DNA of 64,000 nt, from the NCBI GenBank assembly GCA_015179025.1, contig WHUX01000018.1, forward strand, positions 372,001 through 436,000. The letters run 5' to 3'. This stretch comes from Terfezia claveryi. Taxonomy: Eukaryota > Ascomycota > Pezizomycetes > Pezizales > Pezizaceae. The translations under genes and the position numbers were made by a program. Under the pieces are notes generated by a model, which was not told where the DNA came from, ran no database searches, and saw nothing but the letters and a program-made list of their open reading frames with translations. Shown here in pieces: positions 1 to 10,455 of this stretch; the stretch's first letter is position 1, and every line of letters starts with the position of its first letter.

Positions 1-298
1 ATATAGTCCCCTGAATTTCCCTTCAGTTGGACAGATAGTTAGAACTCAGAACATAGTTAGAGTACAATTAATATAGAAGTTCTACTGGTTAATCTTCTAA
101 GTGCCTTTGGCACTCCTATACTACTTTACCTATTACAGTAATCTTATGCTACTGGTAATAACTTTAATAGTGAGAATAAACAATACACTATTAGTAATCT
201 ACTTTGTAGTATACATTACTAGCCTGAGATTATCTGATTAGATTAGATCCTTATCTAATCTAATCTGATTGTCCAGTCCCCCATACAACACTTTACAA
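1..298 (+). repeat. Left terminal inverted repeat (~298 bp)
   Basis: This matches the reverse complement of 4057-4354 almost throughout, with scattered substitutions. It starts ATATAGTCCCCTGAATTTCC and its inner edge carries ACAACACTTTACA. A hairpin lies at 236-265, with arms GATTAGATTAGAT and ATCTAATCTAATC around a CCTT loop. Confidence 0.9.
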
Positions 299-746
299 TA
301 CAGTATAGCAAGAATCTAGCCTGTTGCTTGCCATTCTTGTCTAAATCCCTTTTAGGCTATGTGAATATGAGGATGCTATTCAGTGAGCTAGATAGTACTA
401 TTCTTCCAGATTCTAGCTCAGTCCTCATTTTCTCTATTACTTGATTCAGGAACTTTGTATAATTTGTATAGTATACAGATTCTCAAGTTGTACTATCAGG
501 AACTATGATCTTATGTTGCATGATATCATAAGGTTCTCTGATTAGTGGTAATGCAGTTGGTTTTTCTTCTGGAAATAGTTTAGGGAATTCTTCAAATATA
601 TTAAACTCCACTTCTTTCAGATTAACTGCATTTGTAATAACTGGGGAGCTTCTATCATCTTCTAGCTCTGACCAGTCTGATGAGTCAAACCACTCTTGTG
701 ACCATTCCTGGTCTTCCTCTAGGTCTTCTAATAGATCATGCTGTAT

Positions 747-1325
747 TCAAGGTATTGCTGGAGTTGGTTTTGGATGGTATAGTAATCTACCTCCAACTTC
801 AGTTAATATAGCATGTAGATCTTCATTATCATCCCAATCTTCTTCTGTCCTTCCTATATTTGTAGCTGCAGTAGTGACTCTTCTAAGTGTATCCTTGGTT
901 TTAAGTATATTAATATTAATTCTTGTCCTACCTGTAGGCTGTATAGTAATTGCATTATCTTTGATATTCATAATTGCTTTATAATCCCTCAGTGCAAGTT
1001 CTCCAAATATAACATCCCAGTCTTTCAGGTTAGCTATATAGAATATCTTAGTTTCATAGTATCCTTGTAGATTTACTGTGACTGTTGCTGTATTTGTCAT
1101 CTGAGATCTTCTACCTTTAATTGCAGTTTCTAGAGGCTTCTTGCTGATCTCTTTTAAGAGTATATTAAATAGCTGACAGTAATTTGCTGATATCAGGTCT
1201 CTACCTGATATACATGGATCAAATAGTGCATAAGTAATATATCTATTAATTTTAATTTCAGCTGCATTAGAAGTTTTATAGCTTTCTGGCACTAAAAACT
1301 TCCTTGTATCATTAGGATTCCTCAT
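747..1325 (-). pseudogene. Retropepsin-like (Gag-PR) relic
   Basis: A 192-residue open frame. Near residues 33-47 it reads ALFDPCISGRDLISA, which aligns by eye with the active-site loop of Ty3/gypsy aspartic proteases, normally ALIDSGASGxFIS. Here the catalytic D-S/T-G is D-P-C, so the site looks dead. Further on, DWDVIFGELALRDYKA resembles the conserved D-x-ILG-x-x-WL block that follows in such proteases. It lies directly downstream (on the minus strand) of the zinc-knuckle frame, in the expected Gag-PR order. No reverse transcriptase follows. The frame is unusually long for a relic, so this part may be younger or under less decay than the capsid part. Confidence 0.6.
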
Positions 1326-1367
1326 AACTTGGAGTGCAGCTGACTCTTGTTATTTAATATCAATCTC

Positions 1368-1688
1368 CTAATAAGCTGTTTTCACCTTTTGTGGGGGCCA
1401 TATATTATTAGACCTAAAAGGCTGATAAGGGGGGAATCTTCTAACCCCTGGTCTAGATCCCATATATTGGTAAGCTAAAGATACCTTTTTATTAGGGCAG
1501 TCCCTAGAACTGTGACCTTTCTGTCCACAGTAATAGCAGGACCCTGTCCTTGCAGCTTCTTCCCTTTTCTTCTCTTGTTCACCATAAGGTGTATACTTGG
1601 TTTTATCCCTTCTAGTATTAGGGAAGTTACTATAGAAGCCTCCTAGTCCACCCTTCTTGCCAGCTACTTTAGCTGTATTCTTGGCCAC
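1368..1688 (-). pseudogene. Gag nucleocapsid relic with CCHC zinc knuckle
   Basis: A 106-residue frame with a complete retroviral-type zinc knuckle at residues 51-64 (CYYCGQKGHSSRDC; spacing C-X2-C-X4-H-X4-C). Lys/Arg-rich stretches lie on both sides, as in Gag nucleocapsid domains that bind the element's RNA. It sits between the capsid-like fragment upstream and the protease-like fragment downstream on the same strand. A stop and a frame change separate it from both neighbours, so it is not part of an intact polyprotein. Confidence 0.75.
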
Positions 1689-1972
1689 TTTTTCAGGTAA
1701 TTTAAATTCAGACTTAGTCTATTCCATAGGTTTACCAGGGCCCTATTGCTTATCAGTTTTCTTTTGGTATTATTGCAAGGATTTGGTTTCCTGCTTTTAC
1801 ACATCTTCCTGAATTGCAATTTTGTTTAATATTTCCTCAAAGTTGACTTATATGATATCAGCCTTTGACTTTAGCCCTAAGCAGAGTACTAGTCCATCTA
1901 CTAGTTTATTTTTAGTGCATGATCACTTATCATATCCTATTTATTCAGGTTCTTGCACTTAATCTTATACTC

Positions 1973-2176
1973 CTACAGGTTTTGTACATACTGTATGACA
2001 GTAATTTCTGGCCTCTGATGGTGTGACAGATATTGCTTCCACAAGACTTCAGGTGCTACTGTAGAGATGAGTTTACCTCTCAGTTTTAATATAAATTCAT
2101 GGAAATTCCTGTCCTCAACATCAGTTTTCTCAGAGCAATACTGATTATACCAAGTCTGAGCACTTCTCTCAAACAT
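1973..2176 (-). pseudogene. Gag capsid (Retrotrans_gag-like) fragment
   Basis: A 67-residue frame containing AQTWYNQY, FILKLRGKLI, LWKQYLSHHQRPE and VIQYVQNL. Aromatic, W..Y and terminal T/V-x-x-Y-V positions follow the spacing of the Ty3/gypsy Gag capsid domain (Retrotrans_gag). The frame is closed by stops on both sides, and the equivalent N-terminal Gag region further upstream (about 2300-3500, minus strand) reads only as short pieces between TAG codons. The assignment rests on pattern recognition by eye. Confidence 0.55.
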
Positions 2177-4056
2177 AAAGCTTGCTCTATCTAGCTTTCC
2201 TAACTTGCTATATCCATCCTAATACTCTACCCACTTCTACAACTATTGCACATAATTGTAAAGGTAGTTTAATCCCTTATTTTTCTATACTCCATCAATT
2301 ATTGGGGATTGGGATCTTTGCAAGTTTATTTGTTTTTTACTAGAGATTTACTAATCTGTTGTGATGGTATAGTTTGACCAGTCTTTTTAGACTATTCCAA
2401 GTGGTGAGGCTAGGTTCCCTAGTTGACCTTTTCTTTCTGTCATCATCAGAGCCATTATCTGACTCATCACCCTCAGATCCAGATCCTGGGTCCTCACTTC
2501 ACCTTCAGCTGTACCACTTAAGCTCCTTCTAGACTTCTTTCAGGAGTCTTACCTTTTTGGTATGTGCTGGCTTTTTCCTATCTTTAGGATGTGGTGGCAT
2601 GTCTTTTCAGATATTTCTCTATATCTATTTCATAATCTCTATCATCTTCTTCTTCATATTGCACTTTTCCCCTTACCCTTACTTCCAGCTCCAAACAGTT
2701 TCCTTCCTATCTCTTCATAAGTTTCATAGGTTCTGTTATTGGAGGCACTATTTCTAGAGTTTCCAGATTATACAGGTTACCATAAGATGTACTGTGTCAG
2801 GAAAGGCCAGTTTAATGCTAGCCATAGAACTCCTTTACATAGGTTATAGGTTGGGTAAGGCCATACTGCTTTTGAAGTAGATGAGAGTTGAAAGTCTATT
2901 TGAACTGACTTGTCAAATTGTCTTTCTGTTGGAAAATCATGAACTTTTCTGCTGCTTCAGCTAATAGTTCCTTTTTCCTTTTTGATAACATATTGTTTAT
3001 TGTTAGGTATATAAATACCTGTGATATCCTTTGGTACCATGATGATTCATTTTTGTCCCAAAAGGCTTTTGTTGCAGGAGGTGTTATAATCTTATTTCAG
3101 GCATGATGAATTAGGCCCAATATTATTTCCCTTGTTTCCATTTCTTTTCTGGAATATCTTTCCAGTTGGAATCTTTTTTTAGGAGTATTAACTAACTTGG
3201 CCTTGAGTGCTTCTAGCTCCTCACTTGTCATTGCCTTTCTCCTGCCTTTCCTAGCTCTAGCTCCTCCTTCCATTACACTAGCTTTTCTGTTGAGGAGTCT
3301 CCATGTCTATCAGATATTATACTACTGATTCCTTAGACTCTATTTCTTCTATTCCTGCTTTCTTTAAGGTGATCCTGATGAGGAAAGATCTACTTCTTAT
3401 AACTTCCTTCTTATCCTCTGTCTGTTGCTTCTGATACCAAAGTTGACTATGGTAAGGGAGAGAGGAGCTAAAGGAAAAAGGGTTACTTTTTTGATGAGAT
3501 TGTTGTGGGAGTAGGGTTTCTACTTAATGCTGGGAAGAAAGTTGAGTAGAAGAATAGAGGTTGACTGCTAGATATTGTGTTCTTTCTGGAGGAGAGGTAT
3601 AGAAATTTCCTTATTCTGCTTATTGGAAAATTCCCAATTTTTCTTTAGGCTAGGTAAAGAGTGGGCTAGGATACTCTTTGGAGTTTGGATATTATAGGAC
3701 TTGTTCCTATAATCCACACCCTTATTAGACTTTTAGATAGTTTCCAAGTCTTAGAGTTACCAAATTAGGTAATTTGTATTCTTTTATATATTTGCCAGTT
3801 AAATATAGTTGTTCTTATTATTGCCCCTATTGTTATCTTGATGGATAATCTTATTGTTGCTATTTGTTGAATAGTCTTACTGTTGCTATTTAGAGGATAG
3901 TCTTACTACTGACTGTCAGACTTTATACTACTATGCTTTATGCTATAGCTTATACTGGCTTTAGTTTCTACTCTTGTTAATAGAAACTTTATTGATTAGG
4001 TAAGGTTGATCAGGCCTTCCTAGTTAGGTAAGAATCAAGTTCTTAGGTTAAAAAAA

Positions 4057-4354
4057 TGTAAAGTGTTGTTAGGGGGACTGGAAGATCAGATTAGATTAGA
4101 TAAGGATCTAATCTAATCAGATAATCTCAGGCTAGTAATATATACTACAAAGTAGATTACTAATAGTGTATTGTTTATTCTCACTATTAAAGTTATTATC
4201 AGTAGCATAAAATTACTATAATAGGTAAAGTAGTATAGGAGTGCCAGAAGTACTTAAAAGATTAACCAGTGGAACTTCTATATTGATTGTACTCTAACTA
4301 TCTTCTTAGTTCTAACTGTCTGTCCAACTGAAGGGAAATTCAGGGGACTATATG
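4057..4354 (-). repeat. Right terminal inverted repeat (~298 bp)
   Basis: This is the inverted partner of 1-298 and ends AGGGGACTATAT. The same hairpin is kept here at 4089-4118 (loop AAGG). Most differences between the two copies are single-base substitutions, so the copies are old but clearly of common origin. Confidence 0.9.
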
Positions 4355-4868
4355 TATTTCCAATAGGGTAGTGCTGGAGCAGTACTGAGGTAGTGCACCA
4401 TCATCTAACCTTTACATATGATTAAAATCAATATCATCTGATCCTCTAGATAGTACTTCCAAATACTATCTAGTATAAAATAGGTTAAGTCTTAACTTTG
4501 ACTTATACATATAAAAGCATGTGAAAGTATGTGAAAGCATGTGAAAATTAGCAAGGCAGACAGCACACAGAATGTTGTGTGTTTTGAAATGCTTGCTGAG
4601 TAAGAAAATACATAAGAAATACATTTGTGAGGAAGAGCCTGAGAGTTAGTCATAGAGTATGAGTAAGCCACTTCCTTATGGTAACTACAACCACTGAGTC
4701 GAGAACCGAGTTAGCAGGTAACCCACCAGTAGCTATAGGTAGCTAGCAGCACAATACCGTATATAGACAGCATCCTCTAATTCCCTATCTTCTAACTATA
4801 CAGCCAGAGTGTATCCTGGTGATGGTTGGGGTGGGATTATTTATTTACTCATGGTCATGACAAGACTT

Positions 4869-5505
4869 GTGGTGGTCACTTCTTAATTGCAATAATGAAA
4901 ATTGCAATAACGAAGCGCCTTGGCAGCCTTGAACTAAGCCTAAACTGTAAGAAAATTGTGATTAACAAGTGACCACCTCTATATGCATTCTACTTACCAT
5001 AATTCTAATATACTGACATATAGCCTTTGATAAGGTTTCTCCAATGCCTAAACAACGCAACGTAGTCTTTTATTGAGAAACATCATAGATATCATTGAGC
5101 TCCTTATACTTGGTACCAAGAATGAAATCTCTTCAGATTCTATGGTATTAGAGATAAGCTATGATCTTCTTGAGCTATATCAGGAGATATCTCGTCGTCA
5201 TTATACGGTCCCTCGAACGATCTCAGCAGGACGACATCAAGTAACCAACGATGTCTTAGAGAATCTGATTAAGGCCTATCCAGAGCCTGCTTTCATGGAT
5301 AAATGGACGTTGGGGGGTCTTGCGATGTCGCATAGATCTCTGAATTTTGCGGTGTTTGGATCATGCGATGATGTTGGTTTGCCTGATGACTAAGGCTCGT
5401 TATTGTTATTGCAATAACGAGTCTGGCCAATCAGAGTGGGCGCCAAGTTGCCAAGGCGCTTCGTAATCGCAATTCTCATAAAGAAAATTAAGAAGTGACC
5501 ACCAC
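4869..5505. mobile_element. Short TIR transposon or MITE with nested derivative
   Basis: The outer ends are inverted copies of GTGGTGGTCACTTCTTAATT (starting at 4869 and ending at 5505), followed on both sides by a shared GCGATTACGAAGCGCCTTGGC-like block. A third, inverted copy of the end (AAGTGACCACC) occurs at 4967-4977, so the first ~109 bp form a mini-element inside the larger one. The end architecture resembles Tc1/mariner/pogo-type MITEs, but no TA duplication is clear (TT left, TA right). The interior holds a 106-codon open frame with no recognised transposase motif. Confidence 0.7.
5073..5393 (+). CDS. Unrecognised ORF inside the short TIR element
   Basis: A 106-codon frame with no ATG at its 5' end (it opens after a TAA and its first possible initiator is TTG). 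The product is acidic overall, with a helical-looking N-terminal part rich in Leu and Ile. It has no zinc finger, HTH or DDE pattern that I can recognise. Because it lies wholly between the inner repeat copy and the right terminal repeat, it is either a remnant of the element's own transposase or a captured host fragment. Translation in vivo is doubtful. Confidence 0.2.
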   Translation: MRNIIDIIELLILGTKNEISSDSMVLEISYDLLELYQEISRRHYTVPRTISAGRHQVTNDVLENLIKAYPEPAFMDKWTLGGLAMSHRSLNFAVFGSCDDVGLPDD

Positions 5506-5863
5506 TATGATAAGCTACCAAAGTCGCAGGGATCTTCGAAAAAAACATAAGTAAGTTCTATACAGCATCAAACGACGCATATAAAAAGCCATGACCATAA
5601 GGTTAAGATACTCATTTCTATCATCCTGCATTACGATTACCATTACCTAATACCTATCCTTGCTCGTGCGCATGCCTCCCCTATATACTGCAAACATAAA
5701 CACAAACTTAACCCCGTTCCAAAAAAAAAAGAAACCGAGACCGCTAAAGTGTCATTAATAAACAAAAAAGCACAAACAAACCACCTATCTAAAAATATAC
5801 AAAACAAGAGCCCCCCCAAAAAGCATCGAGGCCAAGTATGTATGCATGGTAAAAGTAAATCAT

Positions 5864-8800
5864 CTACTTCCCCCGGCTAAACATCCTCTTAAACTTACCC
5901 CCCTTCTCCTTCTCCCCCTCTTGCTCATCCCCTATTCCCACCACGCTATCTTCCCTCTCTCCCGCTTTCATCACTGGCAGTGGTTCTCTCTTCCCCACTC
6001 CGCCAGGATGAGAATTAACTTGATAACCTGCCTCCTTCCTGAAAATCCCCCATCTCTTCCCCATCTTCCGCTTCCGATCTTTTTCGCCCCCGACGGTTCC
6101 GTTGCTAGTAACAAGTTCACCTTCAGATTCCTCTACCTCGGGTTCTTCCTCATGAACAGAAGTGCTCGTAGGTGCATCAAGATCAACCGTCAAGGCAACG
6201 CCCTTCTTCTTTGCAATATCCTCCATCAACCTCCTCACAGCAATCTCCTTCTCTTTCTCCCCCTCCTTCCCCCCCGCATCCTCGCTAGTTTCAACAGCGT
6301 CAGAGTCTGAGTCAGCTGCAAATCTGCTCTCAAAATCCCCTTTTCGTACACCACTAGGGGATTCATCGTCGGAGTCGGAGTTGGAGTCTTTGCTGAAGCG
6401 ACTGGTGAATTTCTTTTGATGATGCCCATGCAAATTTCTAAGCCGATGCTTATCCTCCTCCTTCGCTTTGTCCTTCCCACCACCAAACCGCAAAAAGGAA
6501 GATTTCGCTGGAGTAGTTTCAACAGAAGGAGGGCGAGGAGAGCGAGACTCTGTCCTCAACGAAGCTCTACACAACAGCCTCCCCTCAGCACTATGACTAT
6601 TCAGTGTCATCCCCGGAGCTAATCCCCACGTACCTCGTCTCTTTCCATTCGCCCTTGCTCCGTCACGTTCGAACTCTGTCTCTGTATCGGACTCACTCAT
6701 CGGTAGTATATGAGGTTGAGTATGTGATGTACTGCCCTTTGCCTTTCTGGCTTCAATCTGCCGGCGGCGCTCGTCCATCAGGGCTTTTGTTCTAGGAGTT
6801 ATGGCGGCGGGGGGTAGGGCGTAGCGGCCACGTGGCGATGATGTTTGGGGAGAAGGGCTACGGCTGTTGTTGAGGTTGCGATTGCGGCTGCGGTTGCGGT
6901 TCTTGCGAGTAGAGCTAGCGCTTGCTGTGGTTGGGGTGGTTGTAGTTGGGGTTGAGGTGGAAATAGGTGTTGCTGAGCGGAGTGAGTTGGATAGAATGCT
7001 ACGCGGTGCATGTACGATTACATGAGAGGAGGCAGTGGTTGAGGAGGAAGATGGCCCCGCTGCATCATGCATATTCGGCAGCCCCGCCGAGGGCGGCGAT
7101 TTTGCGCGGGGAATATCCTCCATCACGGCTACGACAGGCGTAGGCGAGCTCGGCAGGAATTCCTCCCGTGCGTCCTCGTATATCGACATCCCAGACTCAC
7201 TCTCCCCGTCTGTATCGTCGCAAGTAGGCGGTGGACGGTGGGAAGGAGATGGAGATAAAGATGATGATGGGGTTGTCTCTACACCGTTGAAAGAGCCCCC
7301 TGCGGGGGTAGTGGTGGAGGCTGATGATGATGATTCAGGTTGCTGCGGCCATTCCTCAGGGAAAGTTCCTGGAAGGCCCTGTGTGGGTGTCTTAGCTTGG
7401 ATATTGACAGCGTGGTCAGGCTCGGGTTTAAGCTCCGGTTTGGGCTCAGGCCCAATGATCTCAGGCACAGGACTAAGCTTTCCTACAGTTCCCTCACTTA
7501 CATGAGATAGAAGTTCCCCTGATGAAGGTGACGATGATGGCGGAGGCGAGACCACTGCCACACCGATAGCTACACCTGTTCCTGGTCCTAGCACAGCGAC
7601 ATCCTTGTCTTTCCTCCGGCTCAACTTCCCCTTTTTCTGCACCCCTTCCTTCTTCTTTTCTTTCTCCCCCCCTCCTCGTCTAAACCAACTCGCAAATCCA
7701 CCACTCTTTTTCTTCAACTTCTCCCCTCCCCCAATCGCTACCTCATCCTTCTCATCCTCCTCATCCTCCTCACCCTCCTCATCTTCCTCATCCACTTCAT
7801 ACTCCACAACAACCTCAATCTCACTAGCCGATTCACTAAACTGCACGCCCCTCCCTTCACTCACCCTGCCCCTCTTCATGCCCGCTTGTTTCATGATACC
7901 CTTCCTCGGGAGAGGATCGTGAATAACAATTGGAATCTCCCTAATGGGTATCACGCGCAGGTGGTGTGTTTGGGCTTTTGCGGATTCATTTGTGGGGGAG
8001 GGGGTGGCGGTTCGGTCGTGGTGTTCGGGGACCTGAGGGGTGGACGGGAGGATATTTAGCGTTGGTAATGGTAGAGTCTCGGTGGTTGTTTTGGGGGTTA
8101 TTTCCACGGGGGGTTTGGCGGGCGGGTTGTAGTTTTGGTGAGAGGGTTGGGAGCAGAGTAATCTCCTCTCTCCCATACAGTGGCAACCGCAATGGGGGTG
8201 CGGAAGTCGTCCTCCGCATCGCCCTCGAAGGAAGAACCTCTACTGCTTCCACTAGATGCTTCCTTGTATTTTGTAGATATCCGCTTTTGGTTCACCGGCA
8301 TCGGTATCAGTTTCTTCAGGGACCCCTCTTCTTTTCGTGGCACTGGCTCTCGCTCCTGTTCTTCAGGAATGCTTGTCAACGGCGGTGTACGGGGAGGCTC
8401 TAAATCAATCCCATGATGATGCTGAGGAAGAACCACAGGAACGTCCGCATCCGCATGTCTCGTACAATCATGGCCAACTTCCTCCTCTGATTCAGAATGG
8501 TCAACCACCACCTTCCCCTGACTCCCCACCTTAACCCCATCTCCAATTATCCCCAGTCCCCTTGGCCGTATATGCTTATCCTCAACACCCTCAAGCTGAA
8601 CCCATACCTTCCTTCCCCCCTCTGTCTTAACTCCATACTTGCTTCTACCCGCCTTCACATCACTCTCACTCCCACTATGAATCTTTTCCTTCTCAGCCTC
8701 TGTCGCAACTTTCTTCCTCCCCACCGCATCCCTAGCTGCTTTCAACGCCGGTGGTTCCTCCTCGAAAATTCCACTGCCACTGACATATGGCTGCTGTCTT

Positions 8801-10455
8801 CTCGATACAACACTCATCGGAGACGGAGATCCATGTAAATTCATACTCAAATAAGTCGGCAGCGCCGGTATCGGCGGCGGATGGCCGCTCGTGGCTCGGT
8901 GGTGATGCTGCCTCCTGCCTCTAGCAGGCGATGGGGAAGTAATTTCCTCAATGGAATCGGGGAGTTGCATGCGGGAGTTATTACTAGTACTCCCACCACT
9001 GCCCCTCCTCCTCCTCCTCCTCCTCCGACGATCATTCTCATTGTCATGACCACCCCCCTGTGGGCTAACACTTTGTGGTGGAGACAACTCCGCGCCAGCT
9101 ACCATAACTCGCCTCCCGGGGGGACCCCCTCGCCCGCCGATACTACCCCACCTACTCTGTACAGTACCCCAGCGCTCCACCCGACCCCCAACACTCTCTG
9201 GTGAACTAGCGGTGGGGGTAGGTAGCATCTCAAGCCTCATCGCATTCCCTTGGATACGACTTACCCCGCTCCCACTCCTCTCCACCCCAACCCCTGCGCT
9301 AGGATACCTCTTTACCCCACCCTTAGGCGTGGGAAGTGGGGCCTTGTCGGTAACAGATGTCCTTAGTGAGCCGAAGATATTCTTCGGATGTGGGGATGTA
9401 TGTGAGGTAATCCCAGGTGAGGCGGTCTCCTTAGTTGTTGTCCTCGGTCGGGAAGGGTACCCTCGCGAACTGGTGCTCGGTTGATTAAATAGGAGAAGTG
9501 GACGAGGAGCTTCAGAATGTGAGGATAGTATGATACTCTCACCTTCCTCGTCAGAGTAACTGTTGTGGTTGTGGTTGTACGTATGATTATCAGGGTACTC
9601 TCCGGGGTATCTCTGTCGAGAGGCCTTTGAGGCTTGGGGGATTGAGTCGAGGGAGAGTCTGTCGTAATTCTCCTCCACGTCGCCCTGTTGGTATGTAGAC
9701 GAGGTGGGAAGTGGTGAGTGGCATGAACAGTCGCAGGTAGCGCAATTTTCTATCCCTGAGGAGTGATGCGTATGTGTACCATTCGGTCTCCGTCTTGCAT
9801 TTATATTACTCCGTGGCGGGGCGTGTTGATTATCCTGCCAATTGATCTGTCTCTGATGCCCATGGTCATGACTTTGATGGTGATATCTCTCTGGAATCTC
9901 CGGCACCGGTGGCGGCACTTGGTGTCCATATACATATTCCCCACTATAACTCCCCACTCCACTATCCACACTTCCCCCTCTCCAATGCTTTCTTTTCGCC
10001 CAACTACCCATGGAGCTCAAACTCCCTCCATCACCTCCGACACTTCTCCTTGTCCCACCATCACTACTCCTAAACCTCCTCTCACTCATCAAACTCGCAT
10101 TACTCCCCGCCCTCTCTAGTTGCACCCCACTCCTCCTCGCCCCAGTCCCACTTCCACCACTAACACTCCCACAACTACTGCTGTAACTCCCCCTCCTCAT
10201 CCTCTTTGTGGGAATATTGCCTATCACAGTCGCTGGGTTTGGGGGTTGTGAGGCGGCATATTTGAGCGCTGCTGCAGCTGCTGAGGAGGAAAGCTGTGGG
10301 TTTGGGTTATGGTTTTGAAAAGCGAGGCCTGCTGCTAAGAGTGCGTTTGATTCCTGAGGGGATGTTAGGCCCGGAGGTTGAAGAAGCTGGGAGGGGTGTG
10401 TGTAAGGGAGGGCGTGTGTGTGTTTTTTCCGGCGGGAGAATATTGATAGAGGCAT
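5864..10455 (-). CDS. Large disordered protein, two exons (~1481 aa), unknown function
   Basis: Two long minus-strand frames overlap near 8.1 kb. They are joined cleanly by a 146-nt intron at 8033-8178 (GTATGG donor, CCCTCAG acceptor, branch-like GCTAAA, phase 0), giving an IAVAT/VPEHHDRT junction. I chose the ATG at 10453-10455 (MPLSIFSRRKK) because it has A at -3 and the upstream codons look like leader; an in-frame start at 10620 is possible. The protein is nearly all low complexity, rich in Ser/Pro/Arg/Gly, with an Ala-rich helix near the N-terminus (SSSAAAAALKYAASQPP), a Glu/Asp-rich block, two similar FxSRF...DSDSD motifs around 6.3-6.4 kb and a basic C-terminus (KFKRMFSRGK). Such architecture recalls fungal cortical scaffold proteins of the eisosome type, but I do not recognise the family with confidence. 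Confidence 0.75.

Larger units (their letters stand above)
1..4354 (-). mobile_element. Inverted-repeat-bounded element with Gag/protease relics
   Basis: About 298 bp at the left edge is repeated in inverted orientation at 4057-4354, so the ends are terminal inverted repeats and not direct LTRs. Between them the minus strand holds, in order, a Gag capsid-like fragment, a CCHC zinc knuckle and a retropepsin-like fragment, which is the Gag-PR order of Ty3/gypsy elements. I see no reverse transcriptase, RNase H or integrase. Only about 450 bp separates the protease fragment from the left repeat, too little for a pol gene. The reading frames are full of TAG and TAA stops, and the sequence is A+T rich, as expected after RIP-like C-to-T decay (inference). 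The left end coincides with the window edge, so a target-site duplication cannot be tested. It could be a non-autonomous element, a DIRS-like relic, or a fragment trapped between two inverted solo repeats. Confidence 0.75.
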
